A DNA stretch of 64,000 nucleotides from Aphelocoma coerulescens (Eukaryota; Chordata; Aves; Passeriformes; Corvidae): contig NC_091023.1 in the NCBI RefSeq assembly GCF_041296385.1, forward strand, positions 4,836,924 to 4,900,923, written 5' to 3'. The translations under genes and the position numbers were made by a program. The notes under the pieces were generated by a model. The model made no database searches. It worked only from the letters and a program-made list of their open reading frames with translations, and was not told where the DNA came from. Shown here piece after piece: positions 12,702 to 26,800 of this stretch. Each line of letters begins with the position of its first letter. Positions within the stretch are counted from its first letter, which is position 1.

Positions 12702-15700
12702 CTATATGCAGTCAGGAGAGTTTTAGGTACCCTGAGCCCTCTTGCCCTAATCAACTTTTTTTTTCCTTCTTCATAAAAGAACCTAGAAAATACTTTTATC
12801 CCATGAGTTAATCATTCAGCCATATCAAAGCTTTAGGCTTTTAAGACCAGGCCCATTGATGAGTTCAGATTTTCAGAATAATCCCTTCAAGGTAATTGAA
12901 CAGCAGTTGCTTGACCAAAAAGTAATTCACTACTATGTAATTAGCAGCTCTTGCAAGAGACAATCATATTGAAATAAGTATATACCATGAGTAGTGATAA
13001 GAACTTAGAGCAGTGACCTATGCAAAAAGCTCATTCAGAAATTGAGGCATATTGCCTTTTGTTTGTAGAACAGCTTAGGAAAGTAATATGCATGTTACAG
13101 CTGTGTTATCACCATTAATATATTGCAGATAATCTGTACAAATAAACAAGACTTTACAATAGTTTTGTTTATACCATTTTTGTATAAAATTTGTAATCAC
13201 TCAAAGGGTGTCCTTGGGGTCTGCTGAAGAATATTGAATGTGAAATGTTGCAGTTCTGCATATTCAGGTAGAAACAATCTGAGAATCTGTTTATCCAGCT
13301 AAGACAGAAACAAGTACTGGGACCTCTCTGTCCTCTCCTCATAAGCTACTCCTATACTGGGATATGAGAAAGCAGCAGACCAAAAACCTGTTTGCTCATT
13401 AAGTTCTGATGGCAAAATAATGACAGTCAGAGGCTTTTTGCAGTCGGGTTATTAGAAATTAAATGGGAGTCTTTTCCAAGTGCACAGAATTGTTAGCCTG
13501 CTGTCAGCCTGTTGTCAGCCTGCTCCCCATTGAAAGCTGATCTGTGTATGACTGAAGGAGAGATGTTTGTTGCAAGACGCCTGGATGAAGATTGCATCTA
13601 AAAGAAATATACTCTCCTATATTATCAGCTCTTCAACATCCAGCTAAAAATCACCAGCTAAGAACCTCTGAAACCCGTCCTTTGTGATAGGGGCTTGCAG
13701 ATTGAGCTGGTCATCAATGCGGCCAAAACTTCTATTTCTGGCTTGCCAAGACAGCACAAACCCACATACTGCCTGCTCAGGTGGGCACACCTCCCTCTAG
13801 CCCTTATTTCAGCAAAAATCACTGGTGTATGGCCATCTAGACAGCTCCTGACATTGCAGAGGGTTTCTAATCTATAATACTTGTCTGCAGAGCCTGGCTA
13901 ACAAATAGGACTGTAAGCTCTGAGCCCACTGTGACAGCAGTTGCTCAGTCTCTAATAGCACTGTCTCCTGAGGGCACACGGCTCTACCAGCTGATTCATA
14001 CGTGCACTTAGATAGCACTGTGGCATGGGAGACAAAATACAGAGACAGGAATTACTTGTTTCAACTGCATTTCTAGGTTTAGTGGTTTTCACTGATGTTA
14101 AGCAATCTTCTGTCATCAAAGGCTTTTCCTCTGACTTTCTGGGTGCTGTCAGGAAAGTTCATGCAGGCACTCACAACTTAGATCATGGATATAATCAAGG
14201 ACTAGGTCCATTCCTGTACAAATTCATGTGGTTCTGTCTGGAATCCATGGAGCTGTATGGACCCACTCCAGCTGCAGACTGCCTCACTGGTGCAAGGCTC
14301 AGGGTAAACCAAGGTGCTTTAAACTAAGCAGAGGCATTTAAAAAACTGCATCCATTTCTCTGCCTAATCCTTCAAAAGAAACTTTACCCACCAGGTCCAG
14401 AATTAGAAACATTTATTAGGAAAACATGGCAAGAGCAGGGAAATATGTGTTTGATAAATAAGATCAGTTTCTGTGTCAGGGCATATATATTTTGTCTGAA
14501 AACCTGGAAAATATCCATATTCAAGCTCAATGTTCTCTGCCAGGGCGTTCATGCTCTGTTGGACTTTGGAAATTTTATTTTTTTATCACAAATTTCATCC
14601 CTGTTTTCTCTGACTGTGTTTCAGGATGTTCAGTATATTTTAAACAGTTCTACCGAATGTGAGATCAGTCAGTGACACACTGGACAACTGCGTTTTATTA
14701 AAGAGCATCCAAATTAATAAAAGTTAACAGTTATTTGTAATATCAGATTTTATCTCTGACCTTGATTTATGTGTTTTTGCCACTGGTGTTGGATACATAG
14801 CTTTTGTGATAGGATACATAGCAATCCCAGTCTTGTTATGTGCCAGGAAAACTCATGGGTTGCACCAAGGCTCAAGTATAGTAGCTAAATACACAGCTCT
14901 TTATCATTTAGCAAAATGGGAAAAGATGGGGGAAAGGTCCAGGGGAAGAGCAAGTTAACTGGAGCCACAGGTTGGCCCCAAAGTCGCTGAAAGTTGATAG
15001 AAGTTTTTCAAATGGTTTCACACACCCTTGGGGAGAAATGTCCAGACACTGCTCTGTAGGATGGCACTGAGACACGAGAAACCATCAGCATGTACGGGGC
15101 ACAGTGCAATAAAACACGCGTGTGCCCACAGCTTATTTTTCAAACCGTTTTGTCCTCTGTGTGAAGATTGAGTTCAGTGTGAGTCTTGTCTTCATATCCT
15201 GGAGATGATTCCTCACCTCACTGAAAAGGATCGAATTTAATGTAATGGAGGACATGCACACAGTCAGTGTTCAGCCTTGCAGGTTATTTCAGAGGGCATC
15301 AGACGAGCAGGATAAAAAATGAGAGCTGCAGTAAAATAAAATGTGAGTTTTAGAAATGCAGTGAGCGTGACTTACCTCTGCTTGTGTTGGAAGTACAATG
15401 GGAACAGTCAGGCCATAGCTGAAAGTTCCGGAAAATCTCATTATGTATGTCCTTTTTATTATTTACATCTCCTACATATATCATATAGTGCCAGTCTAAG
15501 AGCAGTAGATAAGAATTACTTCTTTTTTTACATAGATCCTTTAATTTAGAGACACCCAGCAGTATTCTAGTGTTCAGGTTCTTTGCTCCACTATTTGTAA
15601 ATCAAAGTCTTAAGCTGTAGTGCTTTATTGAATACAGTGACAAATGGGGATGAACTGCGTTCTCCCCTATAGTCATAAAATTGATTTAATATTTCAATTA

Positions 15701-16843
15701 ATCTTTGCTACCTTCTCAAAAAATTTATGTGAATACATTCTGAGTAAGTCATCTTCGGGAGTTAAGTAAATACTAGCATAAATATCACTTAATTTATTTG
15801 CTCTCTTTAAAATTCTTTTATATCACTCTTGCAGTCAAATGAAAGTATTGCTTCCACCAACCAGAGTTCAGGAGGATCAGCTGAGATTGTCCTTACAAAA
15901 GGATTGTCACATTTTCATTAAATACTTCTATATTCATAGTCTGGTTTCCATAGCCAGTGAAAGGGTTCTTCACAACTTTGCAGAGGATGGAAATTATATC
16001 ATAATCTATCCTTTAACATCAAATTAAAAGGAAATATTATTTTAAAATAAGTGCAATTTTTATTTCTAGAAAAGAGAACTGGACAGGCTCTCGTTGTTAG
16101 GGCTTTTCTTGCTTCCCCTCTGACACGAGATAGCTGAGGGGCTGACAAGGTTTCGTGCAGCATTTTTGAGTATGTGCATTTTTTAATGTGGTTTTCCGTA
16201 ATGATCCCTTATGGCCATAATTCGATGAAGAGGAGACACACAACTCCTACTAGACTGTGCTCAGGTAGTCCAGAAGTGGTAAGATGGATAGATGTGTTGT
16301 TAACTTCAGATTTCTGAAGGCTGATGCTTTTTGCGTAAGTACTGTTCCTCTAATCCAGAATCTTAGATTCACTAAATGTAGCAAGCAATTAACTGTGCAT
16401 TAGCAAGTTATTTGTGGAAGCCCACGGTATGAATGCCCCCTCCCCAGCTCACCAAAGGCCTCACCCTGCAGGCTCTGCAGCCCTTGGCAAGGCAATATCC
16501 TACTCTGATGGCAAAGGCTTGGATTAAAAACTAGGTTTTGTGTGTTTTGTGAAACATAAAGTACTATCCTGAAAAGTAGTCTCTAGTGAAAATAAGTAAT
16601 TAATAGTGTATGGGGGAAAGGGCATCTTTCTCTCTTCCTGGCTCTGCCCTTCTGGATATTTTGTCACTACTGGTGCGTGACCTGGTGATGGCTTTGAACT
16701 CTAGTGCTACTGGAGACCCTAAGTCAGGCCTCCCTTGCATAGTGACACCCACAGGCAGCAAACCAGCTCAAGATGCCCACACCTAGTTCCTGGCACAGCA
16801 CAAGAGTCATTTCTTCACGTTTTTAAGAGGGAGTCAATTAGAA

Positions 16844-16886
16844 AGTTTTTTCTTCTTCTTTTTTTTTTTTTTTTTTCCTTTTTCTA
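16844..16886. repeat. Poly(T)/pyrimidine tract
   Basis: A run of T with a few C forms a long homopolymer-like tract. It could be the trace of a reversed poly(A) tail, but no retrocopy is recognisable next to it. Confidence 0.8.
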
Positions 16887-17804
16887 AAAATATAACTGAT
16901 CCTATTTGTAAGAATCCTAGAGAAATACTCCGGTGGTGCAGATTTATATTAAATCAAAGAGCTCTCCTGTGGCAGGCCATGCACTGAGAAGAGATCAAAC
17001 TGCCCAAGTAAAGCTTCCCCCTGCTCACTCAGAGCAGCAGTCACTGGTTTCCCTCACTACGTTGCCTGTAAACGGTACTACAGTGGTGACTGCAGCAGAT
17101 AGTTAAACGTATTTAAAACTCTGCAACGAAGAAGTACCCAGCACACAGGATTGAAAGAATCATTGAAATAGGGACTTTTTCCCTTCCTCTGTTTCCTCAC
17201 ACTGTCCCCATTTTGCTAACTGTTTAAGAAATTGACTTAAGGGCTTTAAGCTACATCGCAGTCCAGCTTGTTGAGCACAGCTGTAATTGAAAAATCTGGG
17301 CTGGTGGGGGAAAGAGAAGATTGATTCTTTTTGAAATGGACCTGGAGAGGAGGGTGATGGGTAAACTGGGAGAATCTGCTGGGAGAGGTGGTGGAGGTCA
17401 CATGTGTCTGTTGTCAAGAGCAAGCAGTGCTTAATATTCCACTTCATAATGTAGAGATGTTGTTAGGCTCTAAAATATTTGTGGAAACTGCAGGTACAGC
17501 TAAGATAATTCTTTCATCTCTTGCTAATTAAAAATGTACAAAAATGTTGAGGGGCAGCACTGTATCTGTGCATTCCATGCTTTTAGAGTAATGGATGGCT
17601 CCTAATGAGGAGTCCAACCTGGGACCACCATCTGTAACCTTCAGTTAAAGCACGGTGTATCCATCCATTTATTAAGTGGTGCTTTTCCACTCGGACTCAC
17701 TGGCCTCTGCTCTCCCGCTGTTGGTTGCCAGATGGAGTTTAAGTCTGCTTCATTAAGCCCTAAATGTTTGGGCTACGTTTGACTATCCTGCCTTGTGGTA
17801 CCAT

Positions 17805-17854
17805 CACCATCAGAGGCACATCACCATCAGAGGTACCAACCATCAGAGGCACAT
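17805..17854. repeat. Three-copy 17-bp tandem repeat
   Basis: Three consecutive copies of ACCATCAGAGGCACATC, the middle one with GGTACCAA in place of GGCACATC. It is small and has no visible function. Confidence 0.8.
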
Positions 17855-20800
17855 GAAACCTTGGTGCCATGTTCCAGAAGTTACTGAGACCTTTGTGGTC
17901 AATCTGCTGTGAGGAGTAAGAGATTCTGTCCCCCTCCTAAACCAAAACTTCAGTGTCTTGACCCTCCTAGCATAAGAAAACTCTCTTCCCTCATTACATG
18001 TCTAGAGAAGGGATGGGGTGGGTTTGGTCAAGGCTGCATGGAGCATAACCTGAGTGTGAGGGACAGCTGACCAAAGCTGATGGGATCCCTGCTCTGGGGA
18101 AGAGCTGTCAGGTGGGCAGGGAGAATCTGTAATATTTTCAGTTGTGTGTGGCATATCTAAAGTGGAAGGAAATGTGAAAGGAAAGGAAAAATTAAGCTCC
18201 CAAGAAAAGTAAATGCCTATATTCTGATACTCAGTAAATGTTTGGCTGTCTTGGAAACATGGGTCAAATATGATATTGTCATAACATTAGCCCCATGAAG
18301 TTGATGATAATTCTATCCAAGTGCTGTGCACAATTATACAGGTCCAATACAATTAGTGTCAGCTAAATTAGGTTAAATATAATCAATAGCAGACAGTCAT
18401 TTTGTGTGTCAGTTTAGATCACACAGGGGCTTTTTATAAACTTCAGTGTGAAAAAAAATATTTGGTTCTTTTCCATTTTAGTTCACACAGTGAGGGCACA
18501 GATGTCTGGCATTTTTTCAGTTGCTTTTTGCAAGTGGCACCACATTGCCAGAGGGTGCAGTGCCAAGCTCTGCTCCCCCAGCTCAAGGCTCCAGCAGCAG
18601 ATGAAGTCCTCACTCACTGCTCCTCTCACCTGCCAGCATGGGCTGGCAGTGGGCAAACACGGGACAGAGCTATTTATAAACAGAACATTGCTCATTTCAT
18701 GCTGCCTTCTCTGAAGCAATCTGCAATGTGTGTTGGGACTATTCTCCTCTTTAAACACAACAGGCAGCCGTTCTGAGATGTGTCCTGGAGAGCCCCAGAG
18801 CTTCAGGAGGCTGTGAGGCTGAGAAGGAATCTGGCAGAGATTCCTCTCCTGGGGCCTGTGGCTGGGAGTGGGGTTCCACCTCCTAAAATTGTGAACAGCG
18901 CAGGATTTCTCCCAGACCAAAGCTGCCAGCAAGTAGGACTCTGGCTGCCCTTGGAGTGCCAAACACTACCTCTGAACTGACATCAAGAAACTGGGGGGCT
19001 GAGTTTTGTTTCCCATGGCAAAGAGCTGGCATTCACCTCCAGGCGCCTGTGGCCGGGAGAGGGGTCTGGGTGCCTGGGGCTGGGAGAAGGAATCTCCTGC
19101 ACTCATGTGCCCTGGGCAGAATGTCTGACACCGCAGTGGAGGCTCTGGCAGCCTTCCCAGCCTCCCTGAGGTGTGCTTGCTGCATCACACAGGACAGGAT
19201 CCATCCTGGAGCTGGGCAAGCAGTGAAAGGTCCCAGCAAGCCCTGCCTGAGGTAAAGTGATGTGGCGTATGTGCAGGCATGGGCCTGACATGTGCAGGAT
19301 GTTCTGCGTGCAAGGGATGGATCTGATCTCTCTTTCTCACCTGGGGCTAACTGGTCTTTAGTTCTGAGGAAAGGTGGGTGCTGTACCCACCCTGGCCAGC
19401 TGAGACCACCCAGCCTCTCCCTGTACCCTCTGCAGTCTGCTTTCAGCTTCCTCTGGCACTCAGGCACTCTGGGCCTGCTGCCTCCTCCCTGCTTGGCTCC
19501 CTGGGCAGCATCACAACAGGGCTTTACATTTTGGAAACACCTGATGGAAATCCCAGAAGGAAGAAAGCCAAGGAGAGAAGCCAAATACTTAGTGTGAGGG
19601 GAGGGTTACCCAAGGCTGGAGCTCTTGTCCGAGTCTCAAGCTTTGCCAGTTTGCCAGGCGTTTCATGTCCTCTCTCCACTCTCCGTTGGCACTGGACTGA
19701 GGCAGTCAAGTCCCTTGTTGCTGATGCCAGCAGCCCTTCTTGTCCTGCTTTACTTTTTTTCCATGTTATGTGACATTAGCAAAGGTCTCCTCTTGGACAC
19801 ACGTTGCCACATAAATGGTGGATGGGCAGAAACTTTTCAGCTGCCAGAGCAGGGCAGGGGACCCAGTCTCCAATCACCTCTCCAGTTCTGTATTCCCTGC
19901 AGAAACGTTGCTGACCACATGCACTGCTGGTGAGCACCATGAGAGGCCTGGCCCCTGGGGACCAGCTGTGACCACCAGCTCCTCTCTGAACAGGTCCTGA
20001 GGGTGTGTCACAAGGTAAAACCATTGTTAACAATGAGCAGCATTGTCGGTGCTTCCTGTGTGTGCCCTCCATTCTAAAGCCCTCTGCCAGCAAACCCGCT
20101 CTGCATTCACAGTAGTGTGATCAGACTGCAGAAGGGCAGAAGAGCACATTAATGGATTAGCTTCTCATTTACCTGTTAAGGGTTAAATTGGCATGAAAAT
20201 CCAGTTTAAATGTCCTTTAAGCACCCCTTAAACTTCCAGCTTTCTCCCCTTCTCCTTGAAGCATAGCCAGGGCTTTGCCCTGCTGTGAGGCCAGACGCCT
20301 GTGAGGAGCTGCCAGCCCTGCCAACAGCTCAGGGCGAGCAGGAGGGACAGAGCGTGTGGCTGCCAGGGCCTGGCACTGCCACACTGCCCTGGGCAGCCAT
20401 GCTGGGCCACGGGCAAGCTGTCCTCATTTACCTTTGCAATTCTCACCAGTTCAGCTTGAGCAGTGAGGATTCTGTAAAGGAAACTTTCCTATCTGTCCAT
20501 TCAGATGCCAGACAGGAGTCAGGAGTATTCCTCAACAATCCCGTGTGTGCTGAGTGGGTCTCGGCAGGAGTGGGGTGCTGTGTTATCTCGCAGGGTGGCT
20601 GCTGCCACGGGGCCCCTGGAGAGCAGCCCTGGTGACCTTGCAGGGATCACACATTGAAGCAAAGCAAACCAGTGCTGTACAGACAGTGAGATGGGTGAGC
20701 AGTGTGGGGATCAGTGTGCTCCTGGGGGTAGCTAAAGCATGGCCTGGTATTTTCTTCTGAAATCTCTGTGTCTGGAAGGGCTCGCTGGCACTGGAAGTTC

Positions 20801-23800
20801 ACATCTGGCCATGCTGGTGCTTTGCTTGGGGCTGATCCAGCCCTTCGAAATGAGGATCCACAGGAGGAAAATAGCAGCTGTAGCTTTGGCTAAGCTTAAA
20901 AGGTGCCTAAACTCAACGTCAGTCTGCAAACTATTGGGGGCACATGCTGGATTGTGGTCTGGTTTTTAACCAGATAAATATCTGTGATTCCCTTTGAATC
21001 AGGAATGCTCCAGACGAAGGTCAGCTGTGTCCAGCACATTGGTGTTAATCAGTCCATTGTTTTGGTCATGTGTTAACCTGTACAGCATCAAAAGGACAGA
21101 TTCACCTTTTCAAAACAGCTTTGAATTTCCCATACTGAGGTATCCAGGCTTCCGTATTGATTCTGACAGCTTTCCCTAGCACCTGGAGCAGTGGAAGTAA
21201 ATAGTTCCTTGTTTTACTGACATAGGAGGAAAATCAGTATTGCCATGCAGGTTGGATATTTTTTTCCTTTAGATTAAACGATATTGCATCCACAAAAGTC
21301 ATTAGAGTTCCAAATACTTTGCAATTAATCATGAAGAGAGTAAATGAATCATTGATTTAACATTAAGAGAGATGTTTTTTTTTTTTTGGCAATGTATTCT
21401 CCAGACAGCTTGCATTACCAATACTTATTCAATAAAGAATAAAATAATACATTTGGTCTGGTTTAGAATGTGCCTCAAACTTCATAAATATCAATACAGA
21501 TACAGCTAAACAAATCTTCTTGTGATTGTGAGCTCTAGCTGAGAATACATCTAGCAATAAAGGTTGTCAGTGGAAAGCGGCGATGTATACAGGGTTTTGG
21601 TTTGTCTGGTGGTACAGTTTGGGCAGTTGCATGTGTATTTGCATGGATCAGGGATAATTCTTTGGTGAGAAAGGGCATGCATGGAGGTGGCAGGGAGATG
21701 CTAGGCTGCACTAAAACATGTGCCAGCTTTTTGTAAGGGGTGTGTGTATGTGTGTAAACGTGCCTATGAGCCTATACCCACAATCCCACAGTTGGCTGAG
21801 TATATATTTGAGTCCATATGTAAACTACCTGCACTGGAAAGGAAATCCCATGAATTTTACAAACACTACATCTGTACATGTGAAGGTTATGAACTTAAGC
21901 ACTCAGATATTAAAAAATGTGCTCAGTGCTCTGTAACCAGCTGATAGGTTTGCCTTTTGTGTGTCAGAAGTGTGACTTCTGGACAAAGGTCTCCCTGCTT
22001 TGGGGCATTTGGCATTTGTTATGTTGAATCAGATGTGAAGAAGGCTGCAGCAGGCAAGGGGGAAGAGTGGTCTGAGCCTCCCACTCGATGCTCTGCATCT
22101 GCCCTCTCCAGCAGTGGTGTGACCACACACACGTGGGTCAGCTTGCTGATCTGGGAGAAAATATTTTTATTTTGGTGAGTTACTTTTCTATGAGCTCAGT
22201 TAGAGGGATCATGCCCCACACTGTTCACAACCTGAGGCGAAGGAGGTTGCCAAAGCATATGGCAGGAGCAGGAGAGAAGGGAGAACAGCCCCACTTTTCT
22301 CAATGAGAGCCCACAGCTGGACTGGCTGCAGTGAAATCCAGAGCTGTAGCCTTAACAGGGAATACAGCTCCTGTGTCAAATGGAGCACAAAGTCACGTGG
22401 CAGCCTTTTGTATGTGAACATGGGCTCTCTACCCCAGCCAATTCCCCAGCCTCACATTACAGAAACATCATTGCACAGAGATTTTTACTCATCTGTGAAA
22501 TACCATCCTTGGCCACTGGTGCACAGTGGGTTATTCCCTGTGCAGGTGCATGAACTAACACAGATGGCTGTGCACTGAGAACCAGGCTGCCAGTACAGGG
22601 TTGGTTTGTTTCCTTCCTTCCTTTTCCTTGCAAAGCAGGTATTACATATAATCACCGGATAAGATAAAAAAGCAGATCAGAGAACATATTAGAAATAACA
22701 GAAAAGGTGACCTCAATTTAGGTCAAAAGACTGAATATTTGGACATCTGATGTGTATTTATATCTGAGCAAACTGTTAAAAGGCCAGTGTATCCAGTGTA
22801 TATCCAGTGTAAGAAGAAGAGCATTAGTCTCTAATGTGCTTTAGTAAGTCCTTGTAACTTTGTGCACATGAATATTCACCACTGAAGTAAATGATCCTGC
22901 CTTTAAAGTTAGGTACTTGATTTTAGACACCTTGCTCAATCAGAGTCCATTGTATCAACTTCTCCAAATGACTGTTGCTTGGATTTGGTCACAGAAAGTT
23001 TTTAGAGGGCTCCAAGGTTAATCTGCCAGTAGCTTTCTTTTCTCCCATCCCCAAAGTGTCACAATAACTTCAAGCTTCCTTTGTAGTTTGTTTTATGGTT
23101 TTGTCAGCACTATTGGTCCTTGAGATCAAGAATGTTCTCCATGCCTATAATACATGAGGGGTGGAGGGAAGTTTTTGGGGTATTTCATGTCCCAGTGTCA
23201 CTTACAGGTGAACTAAAATATCATACATATAAAAATATAAAAAATGGTAAAATATGTACATATCCATAAATCTATTTAAGCAGAATCAGTGATGGATGAG
23301 TGTGTTTAAATCTTAGAATCGTATTTCTTCTAACTTACTGGAAGAGGGCTCCCATAATTCACTGGAGAGTCTCATTCTTGTGAATTATTGTCTTCATCAT
23401 TTAAGGAATATTTCATCTCCTGAAGATGATCTCCAGCCACTGTAACCTGTATTTGGCTTTCAGCAATATTTCTTTATCTTCCTTAATGCATATGATCTTG
23501 TGCACTTCAGTGCGGAAAATTGGATAGTCCCTGCTTTCTGGTTCCTGGAACTTGTTTATTCAAGAGTACTATTTAAGTAAACACAGTGCAGCACCATGGC
23601 CAACTCCTATTTTCTCCCTCCTCCTTGTGCTCATCACTTGTTTACCTCAGCAGCATTACCTCAGGCCCCTGAGCAGCAGCATGTGCCTGTTCTGCAGGGC
23701 AGTGAGCTGGCAGTAACTCAGGAACACAGAACGCACTGAAGAGGAAGCCTTTAGTGTCCCCGGATGCCCACTCATTAAACTAGTGACAAAGGGTTTGGTC

Positions 23801-26800
23801 TGGTGGGGAAAACATGGGGCCTGGGGACAGGAGGACAGCTGAGTTCCCAACCTGGAGCATGTTTGTGGTCGTCGTGTGAGCTGGGGGCAAAGGGGAGGGC
23901 GATTCTCCCCCTTTGGCTGTTGGCATTGGCACCTGCAGGCGTGTGGTCACATCTGCCCCTGGCCACGGGCACACGGAGCTCAGCTGGGCTTCACAGGGCT
24001 GGGAAAGGTCTGTGCTGAGGGGGTGGATGGGAGAGCATCCACAGACTTTGGGATGCTGGTATTTAATATCTTATTTCCTATTTAAAAAGGCAGGAGTGCT
24101 GGTGAATGCTGCAGTTGGCAGGAAAGAGCTCTAAGCAGCAGCGCCGTGGAGGTGAGGAGGCAGCAGGCACAGGGCTAAGGCTCTAACCACAGCATTCAGT
24201 CTGGGGCACCAGGGTAGGAGTCCTCAAGCTGGCCTGGAGCACATGATTCCCGACATAAATCCTCCCAGGAAAAGGTCCTGTGCTCTAAAGTCATGTCTTC
24301 CTATCCTTGCTCTGGAAAATGAGGATGATAATACCTGACCTGTCTTCTCTTGAGTGTTGCTTAATATTTGAATACTGCTTTGATCCCATGGAATGCTTGG
24401 GATTATTGCTTTATAATCCTTATAATTCTATTATTCCACAAGTGAAGTGACTCAAATAAAATTGGAAGCATCTTTTATGCTGACCCAGAGCCAAAGCAGA
24501 ACCAAAATTTTTTATCTGTAGATAGTGGAAGAAATTAAGCTCAACCACAGAATACTCTGGGGTTTTTGAGTCATCCAGAGTCTGTGGGAATATTTCTTTA
24601 TGCCAATGGGCTTTAAACAGGATGAGTACAGACAGGAAAGCCAGACGAAATGGAGAAGGAATTGCTAGGATGCTAATTCTAATTCTCCAACATGGTGTTC
24701 ACTATGCCCAGATTTCTTTAAAGCTTCTTGCTATTTTTTGTATTTGACAATCTCCATGGAATAATGTAATTCCCACAAGAGTACTGATGCTACTCTCTGA
24801 GCTAGGCATTGCATCTCAGCTCTGAGTCAGCTCAAATTTCACCTCAGTCATGTGGCCCTGAGTACGGGCCATAGGTTGTGAAGGTCGGGCTAGGAAGTTT
24901 TCATTTTAGTTCTTTCCATGCACTCCTTTTTCTTCCCAAGTGTGCCTCTCTGACACTTTTCGGCAGTGTTTGTTTCTGTAGAGCAGTGGAGACATTGGAG
25001 ATGGGTTAGTGGGAAGAGCAAGGATATTTAAAATGGATGATAGATGAACACAATTCCAAAGCTATTACCGCTACACAATGCATAGCTTAAATATCTTGAG
25101 GATATGCATGGGTTTGCTAGTGAAGAAACCACAGTGTGAGTAGAAGACATTAGTGTGGGAGTGATCATGCTAAGGGCAGTGTGCCAGGCTGTGTGAGGGG
25201 GAGCAAGGGAGACCTCAGCACGCTGCATCTCGGCCTCACTGTTTGGGGGTAGGGAGACAGTATTGTGTCTTCCTTCAGGCCTGATTTCTAATCGCTAATC
25301 ACCTACTGCAGCTGAGATTTTATTATTGCTTACAAGAGTGCTGCGGGGTCATGTAAAAATCTGCTGAACAATTTACAGCCCTGTGTGGCAGGGCATGTGT
25401 GTGGGGTGTCCTGAGTGCACTGGTGGTCCTGGCAGTGACTGGCGCACAGGCTGGCACAAGGCAGCAAACAAGGTGTATGGTCCTTCTTCACTCGTGCCTG
25501 TCTGAAACCTGTGAGATACCTTTTAGAAAGGACAAGAACCTTGTTGGGATGGAGCCATGGGCAGCTTCAAGGGCCAACCAGCACCGTACCTGTAGGGCCA
25601 CCTCAGAATGGCAGATAAGAGATTTCCAGTTTAGCTGGCTCCTCTCTCTGCCACCTGACACACTGCCTGTCGTCCCTCAGCCCCTGGTGCCTCTGAGTAA
25701 TAACACAGTGTTTTGCTTCTTAGTAAATATCTTTTAAACTGATGAATTCAAAAAGCACTTTAGATGACATTTAAAATTTAGAACCAGACGACTGAGCTGT
25801 GAATAATGAATCTTGCCCAGTAGATGGATGGCACATTACTGTGCAATTCTCTCCCTCTCAGTCATTGTCAGCTGAAGCGTTTTTCTCTTCCACCTGGTTT
25901 CCCTCCTGTCTCCCCTCCCTCACCCCCAGAATACACAAGATCTATTCAGAAATGCTTTTCTTTGAAGAGCATGTGCAGAGAGAAACTTTCAAACCTATCA
26001 GACCTAATCAGAGATGCATTTCTCTCCTTCTCTTCAGTCCTGACCTGAGGATTGGTTATTTTTAAGGCCAGTCTTTAAACTGAGGCTTTCTCTGCCCATC
26101 CTCACCCACACTTTAGCCAGAAGTTGTCTCCCAGGTGCACAGCAGGGCAGCACAGTGGCCCCTGTCACCCCTTTGGCCACACTGCCTTGGTGCCACAGTG
26201 GAGGACAGCAAACAGGCAGCCCCCCATTCTCCCACAGCCTGTAGGGCCAAATTAGAGGTGCCACTTTCGGTGCCCAGCAGTAGCCAATGTTTTGGGCAGC
26301 ACAGGGTTGCTCGGGCCTAGGGGCAGCTCAGTTGTACTTGTGATGGCTACAGCACACCTGTCTCAGCTTTCCCCTTTGGAGATGGCACTCCTTGGCCATG
26401 GCAGCTCATGCCACACTGTCCCTTAGCCTCAGATGTGCCTCCTGCTGCCCATCACTCTTCCAGACCCACAGCCTCTGGCTGACACTGCAGGGAGGAGTTT
26501 CTTTCCTGGATGGCTGGCCCCTGCTCAGCTGCCTGAGTCCTTTACCTGGTTTAAGCATATCCCTTGCTCAGGCCTTTAACCCCCTGCAGGTAGGGCAGCC
26601 ACCAGCACAGTGTCCCATCCAGCTCCCTGCTTTGCACCACTGCAGGCACCATCCAGCTGTGCCCCCAAGCAGCCTGGAGTCTCTTTGTTGCCCACAGAGA
26701 GGGAGCAGAGCAAGGAAAGGGTCATTAGGGGAGGCTGCTCAGGATGCAGTAAGCAGGTGAGAACAGCATGAAGCTGAATCCTGGCATCTCGAATTGAGCT

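Noticed and set aside
18483..18962. 159-codon minus-strand frame
   Set aside because: Same reasons: overlapping frames on both strands and no recognisable protein features.
19033..19584. 183-codon minus-strand frame
   Set aside because: Rich in Cys, Arg, Pro and Trp, overlaps equally long frames on the other strand, and has no family features; typical of GC-rich chance sequence.
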